Positions 24,234 through 33,995 of a stretch of 40,204 nucleotides of DNA are shown here, in pieces (within the stretch, counting starts at the first letter, position 1; the number at the start of each line of letters is the position of its first letter). Made by a program: the position numbers and the translations under genes. The notes below the pieces were generated by a model. It made no database searches, had not been told where the DNA came from, and was given only the letters and a program-made list of their open reading frames with translations. The stretch is from an uncultured Gammaproteobacteria bacterium (GTDB taxonomy: Bacteria > Pseudomonadota > Gammaproteobacteria > Francisellales > Francisellaceae): the NCBI GenBank assembly GCA_913060525.1, contig CAJXRW010000002.1, forward strand, positions 1-40,204. The letters run 5' to 3'.

Positions 24234-24611
24234 TTATTCTTCCGCTTCAAAAGACTTTTGCTGCTTATGAGTGGTGCTACTAGCACCTGTTCGAATTAGC
24301 TTTGCTGTTATTAAAAAACCTTGAGTATATGAAAATCCATATCCATAACTATATGAGGAGCTAACGGATTGCTCTCTACTCATCAGGCGACTCATAAAAC
24401 CCTTTTGTGCCGTCATGCCATATTTATATGCGCCATTGCCAGCCGTTATCGGGGTTACACTAGCAATCTCATATCCTTGGTTTTCTAGCGCATTCACTTC
24501 TCTTTCTAAGTCTCTCTCTAGCGCTTGTAAGTCAACAGCAATAGATGTGCCTGTCTCATCCCCAACCAATCGTGACTCAACAGTAATTATTTTTGTACCA
24601 GAGTAATTCAT
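24234..24611 (-). CDS. Small transfer-cluster protein, DUF4177-like
   Basis: A 125-residue soluble protein. The middle part LEREVNALENQGYEIASVTPI resembles the helix-then-strand of DUF4177-like proteins (LNxxGxxGWElVs). It is followed by a Tyr/Ser/Gly run (SSSYSYGYGFSYT) and a strand LITAKLIRTG. It has no signal peptide or membrane segment. It lies between the VirB7-like lipoprotein and VirD4 with 3- to 10-base gaps, so it is part of the transfer operon. Function not known. Confidence 0.65.
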   Translation of the reverse strand: MNYSGTKIITVESRLVGDETGTSIAVDLQALERDLEREVNALENQGYEIASVTPITAGNGAYKYGMTAQKGFMSRLMSREQSVSSSYSYGYGFSYTQGFLITAKLIRTGASSTTHKQQKSFEAEE

Positions 24612-24620
24612 TTCATAACC

Positions 24621-25046
24621 TTAATTTTGCTGACTCATTGCTTCCATTCTTTTTGCCTGCATCGCCGTATCGTCATTAATTGCTGCAGTATAAAAGTGTT
24701 GGCAGTTACTACCAACTTCAACAAAATCGTTACCTTGTGAGCAATACTGCTGTGCTTGCTTATAAAGCGGTGTATCATAGCGATGTTGCACTTCCCAATA
24801 TGTACCCCATTTGCAATCAGGAAAGCCAGACGCATTGCAAGTATCTTGCTTTAACCAATCCATAGCTTGTGTTGTTGTAACTCCAGCACAAATAGTTGGC
24901 ATCGGTGGGAGCGTACTAGCTTGCTCAACTGGTTTTTTTTGCGCTTGTGGTGGGTGCAATAATCTATTTAATTCGGAACATCCAGAAATCATTAAGATAA
25001 TTCCACTAAAAATAGAAGTGAATAATATTTTTGATTTTATATTCAT
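24621..25046 (-). CDS. VirB7-like transfer lipoprotein
   Basis: A 141-residue lipoprotein with lipobox MISGC (acylated C23). A Pro-rich linker follows, then a domain with six further cysteines (CAGV, DTCNASGFPDCKWG, QYCSQGN, SNCQHF), which suggests disulfide bonds. Its place in the cluster and lipid anchor suit the VirB7/TrbH role of fixing the VirB9-VirB10 core in the outer membrane, but it is much longer than classical VirB7 (about 50 residues). The assignment is by position and lipobox. Confidence 0.6.
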   Translation of the reverse strand: MNIKSKILFTSIFSGIILMISGCSELNRLLHPPQAQKKPVEQASTLPPMPTICAGVTTTQAMDWLKQDTCNASGFPDCKWGTYWEVQHRYDTPLYKQAQQYCSQGNDFVEVGSNCQHFYTAAINDDTAMQAKRMEAMSQQN

Positions 25047-25057
25047 TGCAAAATTCC

Positions 25058-25759
25058 TTAGAAATTATAATAAACAGCTAGGTTAAAAATATTTATGCCA
25101 TGATTGTCTGTGCCATTCTCACCAGCATCATAGGCGACTTGATAATATTGATACTCAAGCCTGGCACTAATATTACTTCTAAAGTCAACATTAACCCCAA
25201 GACCAACATTAAACGCTCCTCTGATTAGCGTTCCAGATTCACTAGCACCACCAACTGTCTGGTCGTAAGGTGTGAAATTAACACCATATCCACCTCTTAT
25301 ATACGGACTAATGGTATAACCGTATGATGAAATAACTGGGTACATTGCCAATAAATTGGCATTCAAATTATAAATGCTTGCAGAGTAATCAAAGCTATTT
25401 GTACCTAATGAACCACTACCATCAAGACTACCTAATCGGTTTCCTGCCAGCTCTAATGAAAAATAATCATTAAATTTATAACCAGCAAAAATACCAAAAT
25501 TCACTGCAGTGGAATTTAGAGATGCGCTAGCTGTCCCTGTTGTGGTTGCGACTGTGTATTGATCAGTTGTGAAAAAACCAACACCACCCAGAACACCAGC
25601 ATAAAACTTACTCTTAATATCATACGAAATATTTTGATACCCTGAATTTTGATATGGATCAGGTGTTTGACTTGGATCATTTGCAAACGCACTAACTGTT
25701 GCACCAGCAATACCTGTTAAGGCTGCGAATGCTGCAATATGTTTTCTATAATTTTTCAT
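25058..25759 (-). CDS. Outer-membrane beta-barrel protein in the transfer cluster
   Basis: A 233-residue protein with a signal peptide (to about ASAFAND). Alternating amphipathic strands end in a terminal Phe (FNLAVYYNF), the signature of an OmpA/OmpW-type eight-stranded outer-membrane barrel. Motifs YAGVLGGVGFF, GYKFNDYFSLELAGN, YTISPYIRGGYGVNF and ARLEYQYYQVAY fit. A barrel gene inside a trb operon is not standard. It could aid donor-recipient contact, exclusion or pore stability, but no role can be shown. It is 8 bases from its upstream neighbour on the same strand. Confidence 0.8.
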   Translation of the reverse strand: MKNYRKHIAAFAALTGIAGATVSAFANDPSQTPDPYQNSGYQNISYDIKSKFYAGVLGGVGFFTTDQYTVATTTGTASASLNSTAVNFGIFAGYKFNDYFSLELAGNRLGSLDGSGSLGTNSFDYSASIYNLNANLLAMYPVISSYGYTISPYIRGGYGVNFTPYDQTVGGASESGTLIRGAFNVGLGVNVDFRSNISARLEYQYYQVAYDAGENGTDNHGINIFNLAVYYNF

Positions 25760-25767
25760 TACTACCC

Positions 25768-26328
25768 TTAATTATCTTCGAATTGTTTATTTTCATACGC
25801 TTCATTTAAAAGCGATTCATTTATGCTCTCGATGTTATATTTTTGGTATAGATGGTCGCATAGCTTCCAATTTAAAGCGTTCCAGTATCTTCTAATCACA
25901 GCCAGCGCACCTGTTGCAGTCATAAGCAACATAAAATAAGGAAAGACATCAAATGAAAAAATCTTTAATGTCATAAAATTGGTAAAATAACCTATCAAAC
26001 CAATTAATGTAAAAACAAACCCATTTAAGTAGTTATTGGTATAGTCCATCATGGGTATCCAAAACGCCATCCCAAGACACAAACCTAACCCAATAACTGT
26101 TAAAAATGGAAAACCAATAAGTAATTTAGCGATACCAAAAAATGCAGCCACCATGCAGACATTAGCAAAGGTCATTCCACGTGAATAAGCGTGATCAGAA
26201 GTGTTCCTTGGTACATCTCTCCCAATACAGAAAAGAGAATAAATATAATCCAAAGTGCTAGTTTTAACCTTGCCAAACTTAACCACTTCATTCCAGCCGT
26301 TATAATTCATATTGATTGCTCCGTTCAT
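25768..26328 (-). CDS. Transfer-cluster membrane protein, unknown
   Basis: A 186-residue protein with an N-terminal soluble segment, then about four hydrophobic helices (roughly 52-70, 75-92, 100-120, 122-145), and a charged tail. AGGTGA precedes the ATG. It sits between virB10 and the beta-barrel gene. No family recognised. The hydrophobic layout suggests an inner-membrane accessory of the channel. Confidence 0.6.
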   Translation of the reverse strand: MNGAINMNYNGWNEVVKFGKVKTSTLDYIYSLFCIGRDVPRNTSDHAYSRGMTFANVCMVAAFFGIAKLLIGFPFLTVIGLGLCLGMAFWIPMMDYTNNYLNGFVFTLIGLIGYFTNFMTLKIFSFDVFPYFMLLMTATGALAVIRRYWNALNWKLCDHLYQKYNIESINESLLNEAYENKQFEDN

Positions 26329-26339
26329 ATAATCACCTA

Positions 26340-27548
26340 TTAACGGTAGCTGTATGGCCCAGGAAAGACCATATCTCTAGTTATTAAAATATTAAAATTT
26401 GCACCTGGACGGATTTCTAAAGTCGGCTGAATATTCAAATCTTTTTGCAGCATTTGTGATCCAGCTTCTGTTAAGTTTTGGCCAACAGCAGCAAACAATA
26501 TTTGCTGATTGGTTAGCGTGTTATTCAATCCACCCTGCTGTGGTTGCGACAACTGCGCTCCAGCACTAAAAATACTCAATAACACCACCGAACTAAACAT
26601 TTTCCAATAATGGTTATTGACGATATCCGACAAGCCAGAGTAGCCAGCCAAGTCTGCACCAGGCATCCCTTGTAAATCCAACGAGTTACCATTAGGGAAA
26701 ACCAATCTTTTCCAAGCAAATAAAACCCTGCTTTGGCCATAAGCCACTTTGGAGCTATAAACACCTATTGCAGTTGTACCTTGCGGTATAAGCAAATAAT
26801 TACCTGTTACCGTGTCAAATACATTACGGTTGATCTTTGCTGTTATTTGTCCAGGTAAATCAGAATTCATACCTGTTTGTAATGTTGCTGGAATTATCCC
26901 ACCAGCAAACGCAACATATGGGCTAACTGGTTTCTGGATAGATGATTTTAGCTGGAAATCATCGTTTGCTTTCTGCTGTTCTGCTAAAAACTTACCGTTC
27001 TCACCCTGCATGTTTTGTTGATTATAAGTATCGTTTCTGCCAGCCTGACTTTGATTAACCTGTCCTAATGCTTTATCCATAAGCTGAAGTGCGCCATTTA
27101 CATCTCTTGGGCGTTGAGCTGCAGATGGGTTATGTTGTACATTGGTGGCTGTTATTGCAGAAGTTGGTGCATTCAGCGCCTGCTGCAAGTCTTGGTCGAC
27201 CTGTTGCTGCTGATGGGCAACTGTTGTTTGAGCTGGCATCTCAGCTTGTTTCGTTACTGTATCTGGTTTCTTAACTACTGGCTTTTCATCCTTGATTAAA
27301 GAGCCATATACTCGATTTTCTTTCATTGAATTAATAATACTGTCTGTTGATTGCTCAGTGGGTGTAACTAAAAGATGACTATCACTAGAGACATCGTTTT
27401 TTTCTGCTTGCCTATTACTTATATTCTTACTGACAAACACACCAATCAAAACAACTACAACAGCAGCAACCAAGCCAACAATAGCTAATCGCTTACCATT
27501 AAAGCCTCGGCTTCTTGGTGCTTGTGGTAATTCTTGATTCTCACTCAT
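26340..27548 (-). CDS. virB10: VirB10/TrbI core-complex protein
   Basis: A 402-residue protein with a cytoplasmic N-terminus, one inner-membrane helix (22-43), a Gln/Pro-rich periplasmic linker and a C-terminal beta-barrel domain. Family motifs: INRNVFDTVTGNYLLIPQGT, GQSRVLFAWKRLVFPNG and LPGAD-like GMPGADLAGYSGLSD. It spans both membranes and couples ATPase energy to the outer-membrane pore. It lies next to virB9 as usual. Confidence 0.94.
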   Translation of the reverse strand: MSENQELPQAPRSRGFNGKRLAIVGLVAAVVVVLIGVFVSKNISNRQAEKNDVSSDSHLLVTPTEQSTDSIINSMKENRVYGSLIKDEKPVVKKPDTVTKQAEMPAQTTVAHQQQQVDQDLQQALNAPTSAITATNVQHNPSAAQRPRDVNGALQLMDKALGQVNQSQAGRNDTYNQQNMQGENGKFLAEQQKANDDFQLKSSIQKPVSPYVAFAGGIIPATLQTGMNSDLPGQITAKINRNVFDTVTGNYLLIPQGTTAIGVYSSKVAYGQSRVLFAWKRLVFPNGNSLDLQGMPGADLAGYSGLSDIVNNHYWKMFSSVVLLSIFSAGAQLSQPQQGGLNNTLTNQQILFAAVGQNLTEAGSQMLQKDLNIQPTLEIRPGANFNILITRDMVFPGPYSYR

Positions 27549-27559
27549 AGCTGATCCAT

Positions 27560-28561
27560 TTATTTAATGTTTTCGTTTAAAATTTCAACCCTTACCTGAT
27601 CTGATCCTTTGCCATCAACCAACCATGCTCTTGAGAACAAACCGTCAACGATAAAATAAGGTTTTTTGTAGCGATAATTTACAAGCTGTAATTCTTTTCC
27701 TTTCGCTAAATAAAGAACAGGTAATTGAAATTTATCTGTTAGATTAGGTAACTGAATAAATGTTTTTGATCCATCATCAAAAATACGCAATGGTCTCCAT
27801 ACAGGGCTATCACCCTTAATTTTATAGTTGAAATTCATGGCATTAATGCTGCCAAGATTTGTGCCTTGCGCTATAACCGTTTCACCAGCAGAAGCAGCTG
27901 AAGAATTTGAACTAACAACACCATTACGTTTATTAAATTGTTCTTGCTGGTATTTTTGAGCATTTAATACTGCATTAATGGCAGTTTCTTGTGGGTAATA
28001 ATATCGTAACACTGAGCTACCAGCACCTTTCTCTGACACTAGGCTAACAAAATAATTACGCTTATCTGTTGAGAGAATTAAATCCGTGGCAATATTTTCT
28101 TTGGTAGGTTTTGCTGTAATTGATACGGCAGTATTTGCACCAGCTCCAGTGGCAAACTGACCAATCTTCCAGCGTACCGTATCGCCAGCATTAACAGATA
28201 ATAATTGCTCCCCTGTTTGTAACTGGATAACACACATATTAAGTGGTTGGCACTGAATATATTGCTTAGTATTTGGTGAATATGGCACAGTATGCCAGCC
28301 ATCACTTTGTACGGATTCAGCCTGACCAGTCGTTAAATATTTCTCATATGCTTTAACCACGGCTGGATCATTACCTATACCGTATGTTGATTCTACATTC
28401 TGCGGTAAAGCAGGCACTTTAATTTCTTTTGTCTCAACTCGTGTCGGTTGCGAAAAATCATCAGGATTATAATTCACAACTGGTTGCTTGGCACAACCAC
28501 TCAGCACAACGGCAGAAATAGTTAAACTTGATAATAAGACACTTGATTTAATTTTTAACAT
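27560..28561 (-). CDS. virB9: VirB9/TrbG core-complex protein, lipobox-bearing
   Basis: A 333-residue periplasmic protein with the VirB9/TrbG C-terminal beta domain: YKIKGDSPVWRPLRIFDDGSK..IQLP, then LVNYRYKKPYFIVDGLFSRAWLVDG. It forms the outer ring with VirB10. The signal ends in LSGC (C23), a clear lipobox, so this VirB9 may itself be lipidated, which is unusual. Its ATG is 2 bases from the virB8 stop, suggesting coupling. Confidence 0.93.
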   Translation of the reverse strand: MLKIKSSVLLSSLTISAVVLSGCAKQPVVNYNPDDFSQPTRVETKEIKVPALPQNVESTYGIGNDPAVVKAYEKYLTTGQAESVQSDGWHTVPYSPNTKQYIQCQPLNMCVIQLQTGEQLLSVNAGDTVRWKIGQFATGAGANTAVSITAKPTKENIATDLILSTDKRNYFVSLVSEKGAGSSVLRYYYPQETAINAVLNAQKYQQEQFNKRNGVVSSNSSAASAGETVIAQGTNLGSINAMNFNYKIKGDSPVWRPLRIFDDGSKTFIQLPNLTDKFQLPVLYLAKGKELQLVNYRYKKPYFIVDGLFSRAWLVDGKGSDQVRVEILNENIK

Positions 28562-28563
28562 GA

Positions 28564-29367
28564 TTAATTTACTCCGTTAAGTGATGAAATTGCTGTCCAG
28601 CTAAAGGACGTAATGTAAAAGCCGAATGGGTTAAGTTTTAGGAAGTCCATATTTTGTGATGGTTTATCAAACTTATAAGCAAATGTGCCTTTAAAGTGCC
28701 TAACGCTGATCACTTTTCCTGTTTTTGCCTGGCGTATGGTTTCAGTCCAACCAGCTTGTAAAACATTGTCAGTGTTCGCTAATGGCGACATATATGAAAC
28801 ATCAACTTCAATCGTATTTTCCGAACCAATTTGGTTGGGGTCACTCTCTCTATAAAAATCTTCTAATTGTGTCGTAGCATTATCCCTAACCAGTGCAAAC
28901 GCCTGTCTCCTATCTGCGCTATTAATCGCACCATCTGATGAAACAGTGCGTGAAGCTTCAATATATTTTTGCAGAAAAAAGGCAATGAATTGCGCTCTGT
29001 AACGCTCAAAACTGGCAGGCTTCATTAATTCGCCATACAAGATATGATCATTTTGAACAACGGTTACATAGGGTTCAATTTTAGATTGTCCACCTAAGTA
29101 AACGACACTTATTAACAGAAATACAATGATTCCCATTAGCCATTTATTTAATCTTCTAGCGTGATGTAATGACTTTAAAACACCACCATATAGACTCTGG
29201 TATAAATTAACTGACTGTAAATAAGGATTATTTGTCGTATTCTCATCTTCCTTGAAAGTTGCTTCTTTGATACCACTAGGTTTAGGGGTGCTTGTGTTAG
29301 TATCAGCACTTTTTGGCTGACTTGGCGCACCTTTAGGTTTGAATGGATTTTTAAACTTAACTGCCAT
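28564..29367 (-). CDS. virB8: VirB8/TrbF assembly protein
   Basis: A 267-residue bitopic protein. A charged Pro/Ser-rich cytoplasmic part (1-70) precedes one membrane helix (about 74-92), then a periplasmic NTF2-like domain with ARRLNKWL before the helix and YVTVVQNDHILYG after it. It nucleates the channel and contacts VirB9 and VirB10. GGAGA lies before the ATG. Confidence 0.92.
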   Translation of the reverse strand: MAVKFKNPFKPKGAPSQPKSADTNTSTPKPSGIKEATFKEDENTTNNPYLQSVNLYQSLYGGVLKSLHHARRLNKWLMGIIVFLLISVVYLGGQSKIEPYVTVVQNDHILYGELMKPASFERYRAQFIAFFLQKYIEASRTVSSDGAINSADRRQAFALVRDNATTQLEDFYRESDPNQIGSENTIEVDVSYMSPLANTDNVLQAGWTETIRQAKTGKVISVRHFKGTFAYKFDKPSQNMDFLKLNPFGFYITSFSWTAISSLNGVN

Positions 29368-29378
29368 GCTATTCTCCG

Positions 29379-30599
29379 TTATTTCTTATTAGTCTGATTA
29401 GTGTTTTTAGGGCGTTGAATTGTGTTTGATCGAGCGGATGAATTAGGTACGCTTGATCCAGAATCTTGAGATGAAGATGATTGTTTCATTGTGTTTAAAT
29501 GGTTTTGCATTTGTTGATTCATTTTTTGACCAAATGAACGACCTTTATTCTCTTTCATGACGCTCTGCTTAATGGCTGAACCCATACTTTTTGCAGTTTT
29601 ACCAGCAATTGCAGAAGCAAGCTTGCCAGTGCTTCTAAATGCGCCACCATCAGAGTCTTTAAATGCTTGCACACCAACACCACCAGCAGTTGAACCAAAT
29701 TTGGCTAATTGCCCAGCACCTTGTGCAGCCATACCGCCAACACCTGTCGCAGTCATTGCCATACGCGCACCTTGCATGCCAGCATTAATTGCCAATCCTG
29801 CTGCTGCATCACCTTGGTTATGGAATCCACCAACGCCTGATAACTCACCTATTTTTGCAGGGATATTTTTAATAATTAAGTAATAAATAATGACGGCAGC
29901 CATCACCACGAAAAAAGGTGTTATCTCTGAATTTTCAGCGGCTTGTTTTAACATCACAGCCCAATCACCACCAATGGTTACACCTACCCCAATTAACAAG
30001 TAAAGTGTTAATAACTGCAGACCAGTACCAATGACTTTTTTGAAATAGTTTTTAGCCATTTCTCGTGTTACTTCAAGACCACCAAATGCCCAAAACATTG
30101 GCCCAAGCGCAACTAGCACATAGGCAAACACAAGCACCAATGCAAGTTCTGCAGCAATTAATGAATAGATAATAATAATGACGAACATTAAGACCACGGC
30201 AGATAAAGTTAGAAATGGATGAGAGAAAAAACCAAATGTGCCAAAACCATCAAAAATAGACATACCTATTGATAAACCTTGATCTATAACCGCGCTTGGT
30301 GACAAGCTAGTGATATGCCCTGCTTTAGAACCAACATCCATCAAACCATTAATCAAAATAGGCATCCACTCACCAGTGAACATAATCAAGGTAATAAAAA
30401 CGGATGCGATAAAGGCAGCTTGGATCAACTTAACAGTCATTTCCAATACACCACCACGCATCATTCCCCAGATGGCAGTCATAATTAATTGAATGCCAAT
30501 CATGTAATAAATTAAGGTGTACCCAAATGATTGAATGCTTGAGAAGCTACCCTGCATTGCATCCAAAAATTCTTTTAAAACGGTATTTAATATTTCCAT
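29379..30599 (-). CDS. virB6: VirB6/TrbL polytopic channel protein
   Basis: A 406-residue inner-membrane protein with six or so helices in the first 250 residues, including the TrbL/VirB6-typical central Gly/Ala-rich region. The C-terminal third is soluble, rich in Gly, Ser, Gln and Asn (SSSSQDSGSSVPNSS). It forms the inner-membrane part of the DNA path. Length and tail match TrbL better than short VirB6 proteins. Confidence 0.9.
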   Translation of the reverse strand: MEILNTVLKEFLDAMQGSFSSIQSFGYTLIYYMIGIQLIMTAIWGMMRGGVLEMTVKLIQAAFIASVFITLIMFTGEWMPILINGLMDVGSKAGHITSLSPSAVIDQGLSIGMSIFDGFGTFGFFSHPFLTLSAVVLMFVIIIIYSLIAAELALVLVFAYVLVALGPMFWAFGGLEVTREMAKNYFKKVIGTGLQLLTLYLLIGVGVTIGGDWAVMLKQAAENSEITPFFVVMAAVIIYYLIIKNIPAKIGELSGVGGFHNQGDAAAGLAINAGMQGARMAMTATGVGGMAAQGAGQLAKFGSTAGGVGVQAFKDSDGGAFRSTGKLASAIAGKTAKSMGSAIKQSVMKENKGRSFGQKMNQQMQNHLNTMKQSSSSQDSGSSVPNSSARSNTIQRPKNTNQTNKK

Positions 30600-30611
30600 T
30601 GCGCTGCAGCC

Positions 30612-31391
30612 TTATCTAAATGATGGAACATTGCCGAGAGAGCTATCGTTTTGATAGCTATGCCAAGTCGTATCAGTGTTTTGCATCATGTCACTAACCG
30701 TTTTTTCTGCTGCAGCTTCTTTTTGCGTCTGCATTGCCATGTATTTCGTTTGTGCCTGAGTTTGTGCCATCATTAGTGCTCTGAGCTTTTGAAGCTGCGC
30801 AACTTGTTCAGCTGCGATCTGATTACCAGCTTGAACGGCTTGTAAATTTCCTTGCGCACCGCCAGATAATGATTTCAATTGATTAACTAAACCACTTTCA
30901 TTTTGCATATCGTCATTGTTTTGCCTTAAAACCCCCATTGTATTGGTGAGATTTTGCATATTGTCGTCAGTCCATCCCTTATATTGCTGCTGGTATGTTT
31001 TACCTGATGTGGTGCTAAAATCTTCGTACCCTGGATACATTTGTTTCATCTTTGCTGAAACATCTTGCATTGCATACGATATGTTATTTCCCTCGGACAT
31101 TATGTTTGACATCTGACTTAATGCATCCTGAGCATTATCCCAAGCCGACATTGGCATATTGGCTAAGTTTTTTGCTTGGTTTTGAATCTGATCTAACTGG
31201 TTAGTGATTTGATTGTATGAATTAATTAATTCCTCAACATAAATGATGTAATTCATCACTTGATTTAAGGTTGTTTGCGAGTTCAAAGCAGCATCTGTTA
31301 CAGGGATAAGCGCATAAGATGGTGTCACACTTACTGCACCACCTATCAAAGAAGCAGACACTAAAAAAGGTATAATTTTTTTAACTCTCAT
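30612..31391 (-). CDS. virB5: VirB5/TrbJ pilus-associated protein
   Basis: A secreted protein of about 259 residues with a signal peptide (MRVKKIIPFLVSASL to SYA) and long Gln/Asn/Met-rich coiled-coil helices, as in TrbJ/VirB5, the minor pilus-tip component. I place the start at ATG 31391. AAGGAG lies 6 bases before it, while an in-frame ATG 66 bases upstream lies inside the virB4 coding region and would put 22 charged residues before the signal. It begins 10 bases after the virB4 stop. Confidence 0.9.
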   Translation of the reverse strand: MRVKKIIPFLVSASLIGGAVSVTPSYALIPVTDAALNSQTTLNQVMNYIIYVEELINSYNQITNQLDQIQNQAKNLANMPMSAWDNAQDALSQMSNIMSEGNNISYAMQDVSAKMKQMYPGYEDFSTTSGKTYQQQYKGWTDDNMQNLTNTMGVLRQNNDDMQNESGLVNQLKSLSGGAQGNLQAVQAGNQIAAEQVAQLQKLRALMMAQTQAQTKYMAMQTQKEAAAEKTVSDMMQNTDTTWHSYQNDSSLGNVPSFR

Positions 31392-31401
31392 GATCATCTC
31401 C

Positions 31402-33990
31402 TTATGCTTCTGTTTCAGAACTGAAATATGCTTTTTCAACGTAGTCTTTCCAGTCAAATAAACGCTTTTCTTCTAGATAATTCAGAATCCATTTAGGATC
31501 ATCTTTTTTGTATATTTTCTCGAATTCTTTGTACGCTTCACCTGAAACACCAATGAAAGCAAGTTCCAAAGGTGAAAGATCAAAATCAATCAAACGGTTG
31601 CCTTGTGAAGAAGTAATGTAATACTGCCTTTTAGGGATTGCCGTTTGTAGAATATCTAGCTGCTGCTCGTTCAATCCAAACTGAAGATAAATGTCACGAA
31701 CTTTAGGATTTCCTAAGTATTCATTCGGTAGGTAGATAATATTTGGGCAAGATTGAATTAATTCACTTGCTAGACCTGGTATGCCTGCTACATCCTCAAC
31801 ATTTTGAGTTACTGGCATCACAGAGACATTGAATTTACGCAGTGTTTTAAGCCAATTTTTAAGTTCTTTAAGAAAGATAGGGTGATACAAGTACTGCCAA
31901 AACTCTTCTAAGATTAACAATGTGAACATAGCTAATTTAAAGTCTTTCTCCATGCGATGGAAAATGAAGCGTAATGTCGAAATCATTATTTCTTCCGACA
32001 TATCAAGAATCTTATCCATGGCCATGCAGAGTTTTCTGTTTGAAGAAAAAGTATCTTCTGTACCAGACAATAGACCGTTAGTGCTATCTTTGTACTCAAT
32101 CCACGCATCACGCAACTCAGGCACTTGGAAGTCCAAATCATCGATTGATAATCCTGAATCGGTTGATTTATGGGAGCGAAACTTTGAAACTACTTCTTCA
32201 CGAATGTATTTTTTAGCTTTTGAATCAACTGAAATGCCTGATAACTCAAATATCTGATTAATCCATTGGGTAATCCAGCCTAGTTCTATATTAAAATCAT
32301 CTGAATTCTCTTCGTGCTTCATTAATTCTGAAAGCGGTGCATAAGCCGTTTGTGCTAAATCCATCACCTCACCGCCTGCAGCTTTTACCCAAGCTGCATT
32401 AGAATTATCTTTATCAAAAACCTTGATGCTGATATTTGGATATTTCATCCATGACATGCCCATCAAAGCAATTAATGTGGACTTACCAGATCCAGTTGGC
32501 CCAAGCACCATGGTATGCATGACATCTGAAACACAGTTACTAAATCTAAATACACGATTATCTCTTGTTTTTGCGTAGATTAACGCAGGCTGATTGCCTG
32601 GCATTCTTGGGTGTGGGAATGTTTTATTGCCAGACCAAACCCCTGATGTTGGTGTCGCATGTGATAGATAAACGGTGTCAACAATTGGTTTTCTAATGTT
32701 GTATCCACCATGTCCAGGAATTGAACCCAAATAAGCTTCCGTTGTATTAACACTTTCATCACGAACCTTAAATCCTTCCGATGAAATTATGTTTGAAATA
32801 TTCTCAGCCATTAACTCTAGCTGACTAATATCTTCATGCATTAACACCACAACTGAGGTGTAATATCCATATCTGACCAATCCAGAATCATTCTCAGTAA
32901 TTGCTGCTTGAGTTTGGTATTTTTTTGCTTCTGCAGCTTCATCCAACTGAACCTGTAAACCCATCGCAGCTTTTACAACTCCAACCGCACCAAGTGCTTG
33001 AGATGACCAGTTACGTTTAATTTTATTGAGTTCTTTTTTAGCTGATGATGGAGATAAAGCGATATATCTTGATGACCAACGGTACTCACATCCCATATAA
33101 TTTAGTTCATCTAGTACAGCTGGCCAAGTTTCCTCTGGTAAGTCATCTATGTGTAATGTTTTGACATATTTTTTGCCAATTCTTGGTGTTAAACCAGGTA
33201 TAAAATCTTCTGTTGATAGGTAATAATCCAACATATAACCACAAGATGGTTGGCGTAATGGTTTCTTATCACCAGTAATACAGAACTTCAAAAAACTAAC
33301 TAATTTATCACCTGATAAACGATTTACGTGAGATAAAATATTCTCTGGATCATCTGGATCACTATCCGTATTTGCTGTCGTTATTTTTGCATATTGAGAG
33401 AAGAATGTGCCAATTTTATTATTGAAAGTCGCAACCTCTTTTTCAAGCGGTGAATCCTGTTTATGTCCGCTATCATCCCTAAACCAACGACTAATGCTTT
33501 TGGCAACCATATCGGTTGGCTTGTAAGTGAATGAAAGAAAATATCTTGAACGATAAACTGTTCCACCCTTTTCAAAATTGAAACGTCTAGCATCATCAAT
33601 GACCGCTGCAACAATATTATCAAAACGAATTGGATCATAATATTTAGAATCTTCTTCTGAAACTAAATCCCATTGAACCATCCAACCATCTGATAATTCA
33701 TTTAATGCAAGTTGAATTGCTTTGGCATTTGCATCGAGCATATATCCAGTTGATGAGTCAACGTCTTTAGGTAGATATTCAAATACAGACTGCATTGAAC
33801 CATCTTTGTGAAAAATAATATCTTCACTCAACATAAACGCATAACTTAGAACGGATGCAAAATCTCGGTGAGCTTGTAGTTTAGTGATTGAGTCCATTAA
33901 CTCAGGCTTATAAGCTTTGCTGCCCCAGACTGCATCGATAAAAAATCGCCAAGTTAGTAATGCTGTTTTCTTTACTTTATCAACTTGCAT
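31402..33990 (-). CDS. virB4: VirB4/TrbE transfer ATPase
   Basis: A protein of about 862 residues, the largest ATPase of the channel, needed for pilus assembly and substrate transfer. It has an N-terminal VirB3-docking and CagE/TrbE domain, then Walker A LGPTGSGKST and Walker B TLLILEEFWQYL in the C-terminal half, then MPVTQNVEDVAGIPG and LPNEYLGNPKVRDIY. Start chosen at ATG 33990, which has AGGGGG 9 bases upstream. A TTG nine bases earlier overlaps the virB3 stop and is less likely. Confidence 0.95.
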   Translation of the reverse strand: MQVDKVKKTALLTWRFFIDAVWGSKAYKPELMDSITKLQAHRDFASVLSYAFMLSEDIIFHKDGSMQSVFEYLPKDVDSSTGYMLDANAKAIQLALNELSDGWMVQWDLVSEEDSKYYDPIRFDNIVAAVIDDARRFNFEKGGTVYRSRYFLSFTYKPTDMVAKSISRWFRDDSGHKQDSPLEKEVATFNNKIGTFFSQYAKITTANTDSDPDDPENILSHVNRLSGDKLVSFLKFCITGDKKPLRQPSCGYMLDYYLSTEDFIPGLTPRIGKKYVKTLHIDDLPEETWPAVLDELNYMGCEYRWSSRYIALSPSSAKKELNKIKRNWSSQALGAVGVVKAAMGLQVQLDEAAEAKKYQTQAAITENDSGLVRYGYYTSVVVLMHEDISQLELMAENISNIISSEGFKVRDESVNTTEAYLGSIPGHGGYNIRKPIVDTVYLSHATPTSGVWSGNKTFPHPRMPGNQPALIYAKTRDNRVFRFSNCVSDVMHTMVLGPTGSGKSTLIALMGMSWMKYPNISIKVFDKDNSNAAWVKAAGGEVMDLAQTAYAPLSELMKHEENSDDFNIELGWITQWINQIFELSGISVDSKAKKYIREEVVSKFRSHKSTDSGLSIDDLDFQVPELRDAWIEYKDSTNGLLSGTEDTFSSNRKLCMAMDKILDMSEEIMISTLRFIFHRMEKDFKLAMFTLLILEEFWQYLYHPIFLKELKNWLKTLRKFNVSVMPVTQNVEDVAGIPGLASELIQSCPNIIYLPNEYLGNPKVRDIYLQFGLNEQQLDILQTAIPKRQYYITSSQGNRLIDFDLSPLELAFIGVSGEAYKEFEKIYKKDDPKWILNYLEEKRLFDWKDYVEKAYFSSETEA

Positions 33991-33995
33991 ATTGA

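Noticed and set aside
31392-31457. Longer virB5 starting inside virB4
   Set aside because: It would add a charged stretch before the signal peptide and lacks a ribosome site; ATG 31391 has a good one.
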